DNA of 64,000 nt from positions 101,838-165,837 of the forward strand of contig JAREIK010002445.1 of NCBI GenBank assembly GCA_029783825.1. Direction: 5' to 3'. The position numbers and the translations under genes are program-made. Source of the DNA: Sapria himalayana. Taxonomy: Eukaryota > Streptophyta > Magnoliopsida > Malpighiales > Rafflesiaceae. A model generated the notes under the pieces. It had not been told where the DNA came from and searched no databases. It was given only the letters and a program-made list of their open reading frames with translations. This document shows positions 1-16,178 of the stretch, piece after piece (the first letter of the stretch is position 1; each line of letters begins with the position of its first letter).

Positions 1-599
1 ATAAGATTTAAAGTTTAGTTAAAAGTGACTTAGAAGATTTCACAAAAAAATAAAATAAAGTGATTTAGGGAAGCTCAAAACTATAAAGTTGTGGATCTAA
101 AATAAAAAGGGCATTGTTTTGGTAAATGTAATGATACCAAAGTTATATTAAAAATATAAATATGGTCTATGGCATGCTGTATAATTATTTCCATTTATAT
201 TTTGTAAATAGAAGTAATATGGTCTATAGAAAAATTTTACATTTTGTAATAAAGATTTTATTTTTTAGTAATACTTTTATATTTATTTTATATATGTTTT
301 ATTGTTATTATTTTCATATTTATTATATTATATAATTATTATTTTATAAATAAATGTTTCACAAATAAAAATAACTACTAACTGTTATAATACATTACAC
401 AAAAGTTAGCATAAATTTACTTCCGTTGTTACAAAAAACAAAGTTGACAACCAAAGTTTAAATGATTAAATCAATATAAAATATTTTTAAATTCACTTAA
501 TTAAAGTTCCCTTATTGTATGGAAAAAAAATTAGAACCAAATGAGAAAAAAAATATTAATAAATAAACTAAAATATTTTAAAATTATTACTTAATTGAA
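1..599. other. AT-rich intergenic DNA, no gene seen
   Basis: Very AT-rich sequence with runs of A and T and stops in all frames. I see no reading frame, RNA gene or clear repeat unit. It may be the interior of the CACTA-like element whose end appears further right, but nothing in the sequence proves that. Confidence 0.6.
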
Positions 600-1018
600 A
601 ATTATATCATGCTAATCTTGAATCAAAGTAATATTCATAAAAATAAAAATAACTAAACATTTGCTAAATTTAGTGACAGAATAAAATTCAATCGCAAATT
701 TAGTGATGGAACCAAATTCCATTGCTAAATTAGCGATGGAACTAAGAATACGTCACTAATCCAAACATAATTTTGTTAGGTAAAATTCTAAAAGTTTCGT
801 AGGGATGGAACTGATAATCCATAACTAATATAATGATCTAACTGATAATCCATAGCTTTCTAATACCCCCACCAACTTACTGCCTTATAGTGGTGACGAA
901 ATATTTTCGGTCTATAAATCGATCACTAAATTTGTTTCCATTATGAATCCATCACAAATTTGTAACGGATAAAGTTCGTTGCTAAAATCAATCACTAAAT
1001 TGGCTATTTTTTTTTGTA
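600..1018 (+). mobile_element. CACTA-like 3' subterminal region, degenerate terminus
   Basis: This stretch repeats short phrases of the type 'gctaaatttagtgatgga' and 'atcactaaattt'. The same style of subterminal repeat is seen in the well-defined CACTA element that ends at 58806. It finishes with a T-run followed by GTA (about 1008-1018), resembling the TTTTTGTAGTG end of the other two copies, but the last bases read GTATTT rather than GTAGTG. The GATA array begins immediately after. Established: CACTA elements carry many short subterminal repeats. Inferred: this is a decayed 3' end, probably of a different subfamily. The degenerate last bases make this less certain than the other two termini. 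Confidence 0.5.
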
Positions 1019-2340
1019 TTTGACAGAAAAACAGATAGTCAAAAAGAAAGATAAACTAACAAAAAGATAGACTAATAGATAGATAGAAACACAGATAGAT
1101 AGATGGATTGATATAATGATTGATAGACATATTGAATAAAAAATTGATAGACAGATTGATAGAGATATTGAGAGACAAATTGATAGATAGATTGATAGTC
1201 ATATAGATAGATAGATAGATAGATAGAAAGATAGAGAGACAGAAAGATAAACAGATAGAGAGAAAAAAAATCGACAAGTTATTTGAAAGATAAATTGATA
1301 GATAGATAGACATATAGACAGATAGATAGATAGATAGACTGATAGATTGATAGATTGATAGAAAGATATAGAGAGAGACAAATAGATAGACAGATAGATA
1401 GAGATATAGAGATATAGATATTTAGACAGATTAGATAGCCATATAAATAGAAACAAAGATAATTTGATATATAGATAAATAGACAGACAGATAGGCATAA
1501 AGATTTATAGATATATAGATAGATAGATAAATAGATAGACAATTAGATTGATAGATATAAAGACATATAGATAAATAGATAGATAGATAGATAGATAGAT
1601 AAAAAGATAGATATATTGATAGATTGATAAATAGAAAGTTAAATAGAAAGACAGAAAGACATATAAACAAATAGATAGATAGATAGATAGATAGATAGTC
1701 AGATAAATAGACAAAAAGATAGATAGATATAGATAGAAAGATAGATAGAAAAATAGATAGACATATAGATAGTTAGATAGATGGATAGATAGATAGACAA
1801 TTAAATATACAGATAGATAGATAGATAGTAACATAAATATAAAAACAAATAGATAGATAGATAGAAAGATAGGAAGATAGATAGATCGATAGATAGATAG
1901 ATAAATAGAAATACACACACACACACACACACAAATAGATAGTTAAATAGATAGATAAATAGAAAGATAGATAGTGAAATACATAGACAGACAGGTAGAT
2001 AGAAATATAGATTCTTAGATAAATAAATAGATAGCTAGGAAGGTAGTTAGATAAATAGATAGATAGACAAAATGGAAAATAGATAGAAAAAAAGTCTAAT
2101 ATACATACACATTGATAGATATATGGACAAACATATGCTTAATTAGACAAACAGATAAAAAGATAGAAAGAAAAATAGATAGATACATAGATACATAGAC
2201 CGATAAATAGTTGAATTAATAGAAAGATTGATAAATAGAATGATAGACAAATTGATAAGGATATTGATAGACTAATAGATTAATTGATATATAGAAACAT
2301 AGATAGAGAGATAAATAGATAGATAGATAAATAGAGAGAT

Positions 2341-4025
2341 AGATCGATAGATACTTAGACAAAAATTAAACAAATATATAGACAGAGATATAGATAAATA
2401 CATAGATAAATAGAAAGACAGACAGATAGATAAAGAAATAGATAGACGAATAGATAGGTAGATAGAAAGATATATAGATAGAAAATATATATACGGACAT
2501 ATAGATTGAAATATAGACAAATAATTAAATAGAAAGAAATATATATATATATATATATATATAGACAAACAGATAGATAAATAGATAGATAGATAGATAG
2601 ACAGATAAAAAGACATATAGATTGATTGATAGATAGATAGATAGAAAAATAGAAAGTCAGATAGACAAAGAGATAAATAGATAGACAAATAGATATATAG
2701 ATAGATAGATAGACACACAGATATATATATATATATATATATTGATAGATAGACACATATATAGATAGATATATAGATATATAAATAGATTGATTGATAG
2801 ATAGAAAAACATATTGATACACATAAAGATAAACAAAATGATAAATAGATAAATAGAAAGCCAGACAGACACACAGAGAGATAGATAGATAAATAGATAG
2901 ATAGAAAAATAAATAGGTAAATAGATAATTAGATAGATAGAAAGATAATGAAATAGACAGATGGTAAGACAAACATATATACATAGAGGCATATATATAG
3001 ATAAACACACAGATAGATTGATAGACTATTAGAAAGATATGAAAAAAAGAAAGATAGACAAATAGATAGATAGATTGATAGTTAGATTTATATAAAGAGA
3101 GATAGATAGTTATTTAGATAGATAGATGCACAGATTGATAGAAAGATTAATAGATTTATTGATAAATAGATAGATAGATAGATAGATCTATCGATAGACT
3201 GACCGATAGATTGAAAAATAGATATATAGATAGATATTTAGATAGACATATTGATAGACATATAGATAGATATATAGATAGACAAATAGATAGATAGATA
3301 TATAGATAGATACATAGATAGTTAGACATAATGATTGACAGACATACAAATAGAAAGATAAATATATAGATAGATTGAAAAATATATAAACAGACAAATA
3401 GATAGATAGATAGAAAAAAAGACTGATAGATATATAAATAGATAGATAGATATACAAATAGATAAATACATAGATAGACATGCAAAAATATAGATAGATT
3501 GATAGATTCAATGGTAGATTGATAGATAAATAGATCGATAGAGAAATAATTAGATAGATAGATAAAAAAATATATAGGTAGATTAATAGAAAGATAGATC
3601 GATAGATTCTTAGACATAAATTAAACAAATATATAGACAGAATTATAGATAGATACACAGATAAATAGAATAACATACAGGTGAATAGATAGATAGATAA
3701 AGAAATAGATAGCTAGATAGATAGGTAGATAGATAGAAAATATATATACAGACATATAGATTGAAATATAGACAAATAATTAGATAGAATGATAAATAGA
3801 TATATATATATATATAGACAGACAAATAGATAAATAGATAGATAGATAGAGAGATAAAAAGACAGATAGATATAGTTATAGATAAATAGATAGATTGATA
3901 GACATATAGATAGATAGATAAATATATATATATGTAACTATAAATATAGAAAGATATATAGATAGACAGATAGATAGATAGACAAAGAGATAAATAGATA
4001 GACAAATAGATAGATAGATAGACAA

Positions 4026-4080
<55 letters not shown>

Positions 4081-4480
4081 TTGATTGAAAGACACATATA
4101 TAGATAGATATATAGATAGATAGAAAAACATATCGATACACATAAAGAGAGATAAAATGATAAATAGACAAATAGAAAGAAACAAAGAAAGATAGATAGA
4201 GAGATAGAAAGATAGATAGATAGATAGATAGATATAAAGAATGATAGATAGATAGAAAAATAAATAGGTATATAGATAATTTGATAGATAGAAAGATAAA
4301 GAAATAGACAGATGGTAAGACAAACAAATAGATAGATATACAAAAAGATAAATACATAGATAGACATGCAAAAAAATAGATAGATATATAGATTGATTGA
4401 TGGATTCAATGGTAGATTGATAGATAAATAGATCGATATAAAATTAATTAGATAGATAGATAAAAAAATATATAGATAGA
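2341..4480. repeat. Higher-order tandem duplication of about 1.26 kb inside array 1
   Basis: Non-GATA landmarks recur in the same order. The phrase around 2341 (agatcgatagatacttagac) returns at 3596 with few changes, and the landmark at about 2901 (aaataggtaaatagataatt) returns near 4252. A second landmark pair, near 3451 and 4337 (aaatacatagatagacatgc), follows the first. The order fits a tandem duplication whose second copy lacks roughly 480 bp. The copies also differ in the length of their TA tracts (2539-2563 versus 4034-4078). Confidence 0.75.
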
Positions 4481-5237
4481 AAAATAAATAGGCAAATTGA
4501 TAAATAGATAGATAGGTAGATAGATAGATGATAGACAAATAAATAGATAGATAGATAGTAAGACTTACAAATAGATAGATAGAAAGAAATATAGACAAAT
4601 AGATAGATAGTTAGATAGACAAATTGAAAGATAAATAGAAAGAAAGATAGATAAACAAATAAATAGTGATTTTGATAGATAGATTTTTTGAAATATAGAT
4701 AGCCACATAGATTTACAGATAGATAAACATATTGATAGAAAGATTGATAAACAAATTCATACATACTTTGATATATAGAATGATAGACATATAGATAGAT
4801 TTATTAAGAGAAACATAGTAAAATTGATTGATTGGTATATACATAGATAGATCGATAGTTTATTAGACAGATAGATAAATAGTTAAATAGAAAGATAATT
4901 AGATAGATAAATAGATAGATAGATAAATATATAGATAGATAGATACACAAATAGAAAGATAGATTCATAGATAGACAGACAGACATATAGATAAATAGAC
5001 AAATAGAAAGATAGAAAGATAAATAAAAATTTAGACAAATAAATTGATTGATAGATTGATAGATAAATAGACACATATATATAAAGATAGGTAGATATAT
5101 AGATAGATGGACAGATAGATTGGAATATATATAGACAAATAGATTGATTATTAGATAGACTTATATATAGATAGATAGATATACAGATAAATAGACAGAT
5201 AGATAGACAAAAAATAGACAGAAAAATAGATAGACAA

Positions 5238-5268
<31 letters not shown>

Positions 5269-5722
5269 GACAAATTGATAGATAGATAGATAGACCTATA
5301 GATAGACAAATAGATAAATGGATAGATAGATAGATAGAAAAATAGATTGATTTATAGATAGACATATAGATAGATAGACATATAGTTACATATATTGATA
5401 GATAGAATGAAATACAATTGGATTGATAGATAGACAAATAGATAGAAAGAAATATAGATACATAGATAAATAGATAGATAAACAAATAGATAGATAGATA
5501 GATAGATGGACAGATAGATAGATAGAAAAATAGTCAAATATTTAGATAGATGGATAGATAGATTAACATAAAGATAAATACTAGATAGATAGATAGAAAG
5601 AAATATTTACAGATAGATATAGAGATAGATAGACAGATAGATAGACAGACAAATAGAAAGATAGAAAAATACTTAGATAGATCGACAATTAGATTGACAG
5701 ATTGATAGAATGATTGATAGAC

Positions 5723-5724
<2 letters not shown>

Positions 5725-5800
<76 letters not shown>
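5725..5800. repeat. (TA)n tract, 76 bp
   Basis: An uninterrupted AT dinucleotide run, the longest in the window. It lies inside array 1 and is flanked by GATA-type repeat on both sides. Similar, shorter tracts occur at 2539-2563, 4034-4078, 7515-7556, 9922-9963, 13184-13224 and about 16137-16173. Confidence 0.95.
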
Positions 5801-5802
<2 letters not shown>

Positions 5803-7512
5803 ATAGACATATTGATATAAAGAAAGATAAACACATAGATAGATAGTTAGATAAATAGATAGATAGGTAGATACATAGAACAATAGATAGCTGATAGATA
5901 CATTGATTGATACAAAAATAGATACATTGACAGACAGATAATCAGATAAATAGATAGATATATAAATAGAAAGACAGTTAGATAGATAGATAGATAGACA
6001 GATTGATAGATAAAACTATAGACAATTAGATAGAGACATAGATAGACTAATAGATAGATATATAGATAGATAGTTAAATAGATAGAAACATAAATAGATA
6101 GATTAATAGTTAGATAGATAGATAGATAGACAGATAGATAGATAGACAAATTTATAAACAAATAGATAGATAGACACATAGAAAGACAAACACAGATAGA
6201 TAAATTTCAGATAGATAGACAGATATATAGATATAAATAAATATAGATAGATAGACATATAGATAGATGAATAGTTAAATAGATATATAAATAGATAAAT
6301 AAATTGATAGATAGATTGATATATTGATAAATATAAATATAGATAGATAGATAGATATAAATATATGCAAATAAATAGACAGATAGAGAGACATATAATA
6401 GATAAATTGATAGATGTATTAAGATATAGCTTGATAGATAGATTGAAAGATATATTGATTGATAGATTGATAGACAAATTGATTGATAGATAGGTAGGTA
6501 GATAGATAGAAAATTAGATAGATAGATAGATAGACAAATAGATAGATAAATAAAAAGATAGATAGATATATATAAACACATATTAAGACAAATAAATAAA
6601 TAGATAATCAGATTACTAGATAGATAGATAGAAAAATTATTAAATAGATAGATTTACAAATAGTTAGACAAAAAGATAGACATCTAGATATAATGATAAA
6701 TAATACATTAACAGATAGATAGATATATAGATAGACTGATGGATATATTGATATTTTGAAATATAGACAGATAGAAAAATAGATAGATAGAGAGAGAGTG
6801 TGTGATAAATATATAGAGAGATAGATAGACACAGATCGACATAAACATAGATAGATAGATAAACACAGATATATATATATAGATAACAAAAAATATAGAT
6901 AGAAAGATAAACAGATAGGTAGACAAACAGATAAAAAGGTAGACAGATAGATAGAGAGCTAAATAGATAGATAGACATATAGATTGATAAATCTATAAAC
7001 AAATAGATAGACAAATAGATAGATAGATAAATAGATAGATAGGTAGGTAGATAAACTTATAGATAAATAGATAGATAGATAGGTAGACAGGCAGATTCAA
7101 AGATAGATATATAGATAAGTAGATAGATAGATAGACACACATATAGAAATATATAAATTAAAAAAGATAGATAGATAGATAAATAGATAGATTGATAAAT
7201 ATATTTTTAGATATAAAGATAGATAGATTGATTGATTGATAGAAAGATTGATAGATGAATTGGTAGAAAGATTGATAGATACATTGATAGATAGATTGAT
7301 AGACAAATAGTTCAATTATAGATAGATAGATACAAATATAATGATTTATAGATTGAGAGATTATTAGACAGATAGATACATACATACATAGACATATACT
7401 TAGATAGATAGATAGAAAGATTTAAAGATAAATAGATAGTTAGATAAACAAATAGATAGGCAAATAGATATATAGAAATATAGATAAATAGATAGAAAAA
7501 AGATAAATAAAT

Positions 7513-7559
<47 letters not shown>

Positions 7560-8480
7560 AGACAAATAGATAGATAGATAAACATATATATTAGATAGAT
7601 ATATAGATAGATTGATTTATTGATATATAGATTTACATATAGATACACAGTTCGATAGATATATAGATAGACAAATAGATATATCAATTGATTGACATAT
7701 AGATAGACAGACATAGATAGATAGATAGATAAAAAGATGGATAGATAGATAGTTAGACATATAGATAGACATATATATAGACAAATAGATAGATTGATTG
7801 ATTTATAGACATATATATAGACAAATAGATAGACAAATAGATAGATAGATATATAGCCACACAGAAAGATAGACAAATAGATGGATAGACATACATTTAC
7901 ACAAACAAACAGACAAATAGATTGATAAATATAAAGATTGGTAGATTGATAGATTATTAAACAGATAGAAAGATAGATACATATATAGAAACATAGAGAG
8001 ATAGATAGATTGAAAGATAGAGAAATAGATATATAGATAGAAAGATAGATAGACACTTAGATAGATAGATAGACAAATAGATTGACAGATATATAGATAA
8101 AAATATAGATAAATAGATAGATAAATCATAGATGAATCGATAGATAGAAAGATTGGCTGATAGATAGATAGATTGACGGATATATAAGATAGATATTTAG
8201 ATATACAGATAGATTGATTAATAGATTGACATATAGATAGACAAATCGATAGACATATAGATTATCAGATAGATAGATAGATTAATATATTGACATAAAG
8301 ATAGACATGTCGTTAAACATATATATATAGACAAATAGATAAATAGATAGATAAATAGAAATATGGACAGAAAGATAAACAGACTTATAGATTGATAAAT
8401 AGAAATATAGATAGACATATGATAGATTAATAAATAGACATAGATAGAAATAAAAATATACAAATAGATACACAGATAGA

Positions 8481-8600
8481 TTGATAGAATGATAGATAGA
8501 TAATAGATTTATAAACAGATACATAGATAAACAGATAAATTGATAGAATGGTTGATAGATAATAGATTTATAAATAGACACATAGATAAACAGATATATA
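8481..8600. repeat. Local tandem duplication of about 60 bp within array 1
   Basis: A phrase starting ttgatagaatg and containing 'aatagatttataaa' occurs at 8481 and again about 59 bases later, followed both times by a 'catagataaacagata' motif. It is a local unit above the tetranucleotide level. Confidence 0.6.
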
Positions 8601-9919
8601 GATAGTCAAAATCAATTACAAAAAGAAATATTGGTAGATAGATAGATAGATAGATAAATTTATAGATACATAGATAGATAGATAGATAGATTTACATATA
8701 TAGAGATAGACTGATAGTTAGATAGATAGATTGACGAGTAGACAAACACAAAGATAGATATATATAGATACACAAATAGATAGATAAATTAATTGATTGA
8801 TTGATAGTTGAGAATCTAGATTGAGAGATATATTGATAGATAGATTGATAAAGAGATTGGTAGCCAGATTGATAATTAGATCAGATAGATTGTTTGACAT
8901 AATGATAGATAGATAGATAGATAAACAGATAGATATATAGATCGATAGATAGATAGGCAAATAGATTGACTGATAGATAGAAACAAATAGATACATAGAT
9001 TAATAGATACATAGAGTAATAGATAAATAGATAGACAGATTCAAAGATAGATAGATAATCATATAGATAGATAGTTTGAGATAGAAATTTAGATAAATAG
9101 AAAGATAGATCGATAGATAGAAATATTGTTAGAAAAATAGATTAGCAGATAGATAGATAGATATAAAGTTAGACAAATGATAGATAGATGATAAATAATA
9201 GATAGATAGATAGGCAGACAAATAGATAGATAGATAGATAATGAATTATATAGATAGAAAGATTGATAGATATATAGTTAGACATATAGATAGATAGATA
9301 ATTAAATAAATATATATATTGATTATAGATATATAAATAGATTGACAGATTGATAAATAAATATATAGATAGATAGATAGACATATAGATAGACAAATAA
9401 ATTGAGAGATAGATAAATAGAATGATCATTTAGATAGATTGATAGATTGATAAATAGATTGATCTAAGGATTGATAGATAGATTTATAGACAAATTGATA
9501 TATAATTTGATAGAAACATGGATTGACAAGTTGATAGATAGATAGATAATTATACAAATAGATAAATAGATAGTAAGATTATTAAACAGACAAGTAGAAT
9601 GATTATTTGACAGACATATTGACAAATAAATTGATAAAAAAATTTACATATAGATAGATAGTTAGAAGACTAATATATACATAGATATTTCAAAAATACA
9701 AAAAGATAGATAAATAGATAGATAAAATGACATATAGATAGACAAATAGAAAGATATATTGATTGATTGATTGATTGACAGACAAATAGATAGAATGTTA
9801 GATAGATAGATAGATTGATAGACATATAGATAGATTAATAGATAGATAGAAAGATAGATAGACACATAGACAGACAAATAGATACATAGATAGAAAGATA
9901 GACATATAGATATATAGAT

Positions 9920-9965
<46 letters not shown>

Positions 9966-11264
9966 ACAGATAGACAGATTGATTGATAGATATATAAACA
10001 TATAGATTGATAGATAGATAGATAGATAGATATATAGATAGATAAACATATCTATAAAGAGATAGACAGATAGTATATATAAAGACTAAAAAATATATCG
10101 ACACATATATAAATAGATAGATATACAGACAAATAGAAAGTAAGATAGATATATAGATAGATAGTTAAAAAAATATATATACAGATAGATTGATAGATTG
10201 ATTGAGAGACAGATAGATCAACGGAAAGATACATAGATGGATATATAGATAGATAGATAGATTGAGAAATAGAATGATAGATATATAAAAAGTTTGATCG
10301 ATAGATAAATAAATAGACAGATAGATAGACTTATAGATGGACATATAGATAGATAAATAGATAGATAGATAGACAAATATATAGATAGATAGATATCGAG
10401 AGTAATAAATAGACATATAGAAAGATAAATAGATAACCATAATGATAGACAAATAGATAGACAAATAAATAGAAAAATAGATATACAAATATATTTACAA
10501 ATAGAATTATAGATAGATAGATCAAAAAACACATAGAGAGATAGATAAACAGATAGATAGACAAATATATAGAGAAATAGATATATTGTTTGAAAGACAA
10601 ATAGATAGACAAATAGATAAACTGATATATAGACAGATAGATTGAAAGATAGATAGACATATATAGATAGATAGACATATATAGATAGATAGACATATAG
10701 ATTGACATATAGATAGACAAATAGGTAAATCAATAGATTGATAATTAGACAAATAGTTAGATAGAAAGAAATACATATAAATATACAAATAGATAGACAT
10801 ATAGATATATTGATTGTTAGACAACTCAATTAATAGATTAAAACATAAATACATAGATAGATAAATAAATAGATTGGTAAATAGATCCATAGAGAGATAG
10901 ATACATAGATAAATAGATAGATATGTGGTTAATTTATAGAAAGTTTGTTACACAAATTTATAGAGTAATAGTTAGATTGATTAATTGATAGATATAAAGA
11001 TATAAAGATAGAAAGATAAAAAGATAGATAGATAGATTGATTGATTGATAGATACATATGGAAAAAAATAGACATATACATAGACATATGGATATATTTA
11101 TAGAAAGACAGATAGATTGACAAATAGATATACAGATAGATATGTAGAAAGATAGATGGATAGATAAAAATATATATAGATAAGCAAATACATAGATAGA
11201 TAGATAAACAGATAAATAGACATAGATAGATAGACATATTGATATATTGATAAATAGACTGATA

Positions 11265-11331
<67 letters not shown>
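11265..11331. repeat. Compound (GT)n(TA)n tract
   Basis: A short GT run (about 11265-11275) passes directly into a TA run that ends at 11331. It is one of several compound dinucleotide tracts embedded in the GATA arrays. Confidence 0.93.
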
Positions 11332-11333
<2 letters not shown>

Positions 11334-13181
11334 ATAGTCAAATTAATAGACAGATTGATAGACAGATAGATAAATAGAAAGATAGATAGATATATTGATT
11401 GATAGATAGTTAGATAAATAAATAGATAGATAGACAAATTAATAGATAGATTGATATATAGATTGATAGAAAGACAAATTATTTGATAGATAGATTGATT
11501 GAATGAAAGATTGATAGATATATCAAATGTTAGACAAATCAATAGACAGATAGAAAGTCAAATACATAGATAAATAAATAGATTGTTAAATAGATTTTTA
11601 TTGATAGAGAGATAGATAAATAAATAAATAGATATAGGCAGATTGATAGAAAGATTTATAAACATTTTTATAGACAGATTTATAGTTAGATTTATTGATT
11701 GATAGTTAGATTGATTTATTTATTGAGAGAAATATAGTAAGATAGAAAAATAGATGGACAGATATATTTGATTGATTGATAGACATATACATTGTCAAAA
11801 AAATATATAGATACAAAGACATATAGATCTATTGATAGATAGATAGATAGACAAATGAATATACAAATAGATATGTAGATAGATTGATATAGAGATAGAT
11901 AGACAGATAGAGAGATAGATAGATAGTTACATACATAGATATATAGACAGATTGATAGATATCTAGATATATTGATAGATAAACACATAGATAGATATAT
12001 TAATAGATAACCAGCTAGATAGATAGACAGACAGATACATACATACATAGATAGATAGATAAAAAATAAAATAAAGAAATAGATAAACATATAGACTAAG
12101 AGATAGATAGATAAATAGATAGATAGACAGATAGATAAACAAATTAATAAAAAAATTGATAGAATGAATGATTGATTGATTGATATAAAGATTTATAGAT
12201 AGATTGTTATATAGATTGATAGATACATTGATAAACTAATTGATTAAAAAATTGATAGACTAATTATAGACAGATAGATAGATCAATTGATTGGCTGAGA
12301 GAAAGAAAAATTAAAAATTAGATAGATAGCTTGTCAGATTATTAGATAGATAAATTAAAAGATTATTAAACATATAGATTGAAAAATAAATTTATAGATA
12401 GATAGACATATAGATAGGCAAATAGTTAGATACATAAATTGTTAGATAGATAAATAGATATGTAGATAGAAATATAGATAGATTGCCATATAAATAAGAG
12501 ATAGATAAAATGATAATTAGATAGATAGACAGATAGATATTCAGATAGATATATAGCAAGATAGATGCTTAATAGTTAGATAGACATATAGATAGACTTA
12601 TGGATTGATAAATGGATAGATAGATTGATAGTTAGATAAAAATATAGCCAGATAGAATAATAGATAAATAGATAGTTGGATAAAGAATTATATAAACAAA
12701 TATAAATAAAGATAGATAGAAAAATATATACAAAGATAGATAAATAGAAAAATAGATAGAAAGACAGCTAGATAGATAGATAGATAGATAGACAAATAAA
12801 TTGATAGAAAAATAAATAGGCCAAAAGACAGAGAGATAGATAGATAGATAGTAAAATGGATAGATAGATAGAAAAAACTACAGATAGAGAGTTAGAATGA
12901 TTGATTGCTAGATTGATTATTATATAGATAGATAGACAGATAGACATATAGATAGATAGATTGATTGATTGATATATTTATACACAGATTGATAGTCCTA
13001 GAAATATTAAAATTTATAGATAAATAGATATTTAAAAATATAGATGGATAGAAAGACAGTTAGAGAGATAGAAAAATATATAGACAAATAGATAGATAGA
13101 TATACAAATATATAGACAGATAGAACGAACTAAAGAAAGAAAGAAAGATAGATAGATAGACAAATAGAGAGAAAGATAGAT

Positions 13182-13228
<47 letters not shown>

Positions 13229-14244
13229 AAAAGATATATATATAGACATATAGATATATAGACAAATAGATACACAAATATATAGATACATAGACAAATA
13301 GTTAGATAAATAGATTAATTTATAAATAGACATATAGATATTTAGATAAATAGAGAGATAGATAGATAGATTGATTGATAGATAGATAAAATAATTGATT
13401 GATTGATAGATAAAATAATTGATATGTAGATAGATAGATAGATAGACAAGTAGTTAGACAAATATATAAACAAATAGATAAACAAATATATAGATATATT
13501 GATAGACAGATAGATAGACAGATAAATATAAAGATAGATAGACAGATATATAAGTAGAAACTTAGACAAGTAGATAGAAAGACAGACATACAGACACAAT
13601 ATAGATAGAATGATAGATAAATAGATATTCAAATAGATACATATACAGATAGACAGACTGGTAGGCAAGTAGTCAGGCAAGAGAGATAGATAGATAGATA
13701 GACTAATTTATAGACAGGTAGACATCCTTACATACATACAGATAGATAGATATTTATTAAATAGACAAATATATAGATAGACAGACAGATAGAAATATTG
13801 ATAGATAAATAAATAGAAAGATAGACAAATATAAAGATAGATAGATAGAGAGATCGATCGATAGATAGATAGATAAATTGATAGAAAGGATGATAGATAG
13901 ATTTTTAGATAGATTGAAATATAGTTTATAGACAGATTTATAGATATATTGATAGATAATAGATTATTAGACTGATAGATAGAAAGATAAATAAATAGCC
14001 AAATAGATATAAATATAGATAGATTGATTGATTGATTAATTGATCGATAAATATATAGATATGTAAATAGACATATAGATATACTGATAGATAGATTTAT
14101 AGATACATAGATATATAGACAGATAGATATACATATAGAAAGATAAAAAGATATACATACAGATATATATAAAGATAGAAAGATAGATAAATTTTTAGAT
14201 AGATTGACAATTAGATAGATATATACTTAGATAGATGGATATAC

Positions 14245-14278
<34 letters not shown>

Positions 14279-16134
14279 ACCAATAGATAAATAGCCAGAC
14301 ATATAAACAAAAAGATGATTAGATAAATAGATAGATAAACAGACAGATAGGCAAGTAGTTAGGCAGGCACACAATCTGGCAAGTAGGTGGATATATAGAC
14401 ACACAAACAAACAAATAGACACAGAATGATAGACTAATAGACATACACAAAAATAGCCTGACATATAGACAAATAGATAGATATATAGATATATCGATAT
14501 ACAAATACACAGAAAGATAAACAGACAGATAAATATTTATATAGATAGATAGATAGTTTGATAGAGAGATTGATAGACAGATATATAGACAAATTGAAAG
14601 TTAGATAGATAAATAAATAGATAGAGAGATAGATAGATAGATATATAGATAAATATTTTGACATATAGATAGAGAAATAGATAGATAAATATATCGATAG
14701 AAAGATTGATAGATATACAGACAATTTGATAAATTGAATGATAGAAAAATTGATAAAGAGATTAATAGACATATTGATAGACAGATTACTAGGCATATTG
14801 ATAAATAAATTGATAGACATATTTATAGATAGATAGATACATAGATATATTTAGAGATGGATATGTAGATAAATAGATAACAAAAGAATAGACATATATA
14901 TAGATAGATATATAAAAAAATATTAGAATGATATATAGATAGATAAACACATAGATAGGTAGATAGATAGATATATAGATAGACAGATAGACACACAGAT
15001 CGATACATAGATAGAAATATACATAGATAGATAGAAATATAGAGTTATAAAAAGACATAAAGATAGAGAGATAGATAAATTTACATATTGATTGATAGAT
15101 AGAAAGATAGAAAGATAGATAGATATATAGATATATTGATAGATAGACAAATATATAGAAAAATAGATAGATAGAAAGATAGGCAGACAAATAGACAGAA
15201 AGATAGCTAGATAGATAGAAAAATAGATAGAAAGATTATAATATAGATAGATATGTAGATATAAAGACAAATAGATATATTGTTAGATAGGTAGGCAGCT
15301 AGATAGACAAATAGATAGATAGATAAATAGATAGATAAATAGATAGATAAATAGATACATAGACAAGTATATAAAAGAAAGCTAGAAAGAATGATAAACA
15401 TAAAGATACATATATAGATAGACACATAAATAAATAAATATATATATATATATATATATATAAATATATATAGATAGATAAATAGATAATTAAATCAAAA
15501 AGTAGATAGAAAAATAGATAGACAAATAGATAAACAAATAGATAGATATATAGATAGACAGATAGATAGACAAATAAATAGACAGACAGATAAATAGATA
15601 GACAAATATATAGTTAAATAGAAAGATGTATATTTTTGATAGATAGACACATAATCAAGTAGTAAGGCATGTAGATAATCAGGTAGGTATGCAAAAAGAA
15701 AGGCAAAGAAACAATATACACATAGAAAGATAGACAAACATACAAATATACAAACATACAGATAAATAGATAGATAGATAGTTAGACACACTAATAAAAG
15801 GGATATAGACAAATAGAGAGACAAATATATTAATATAAATATATATATAGAAAGTTTGATGGATAGATTTATAAACAATTTAATAGATAAATATATAGAT
15901 ATATAGATAGATAGAAATATAGATAAAAATATATATAGATAGATATATAGAAAGATATACAGATTATTAGACAGAATGATATATAGATTAATAGACATTT
16001 TGACAGATAGATTGATAAATATATTGATAGACAAATAGATAGAAAGATAGATAGATAGACATATAGATTGATAGACATAATGATAGACATAGTTAGAGAA
16101 AAAGATAGATACATATATAAACAGATTAGAAAAT

Positions 16135-16178
<44 letters not shown>

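Noticed and set aside
3643..4371. Minus-strand frames of 200-240 codons resembling a membrane protein, sharing a segment with 2355-3008
   Set aside because: The shared peptide reflects the 1.26 kb higher-order duplication of repeat DNA, not a gene family. The composition is repeat translation.
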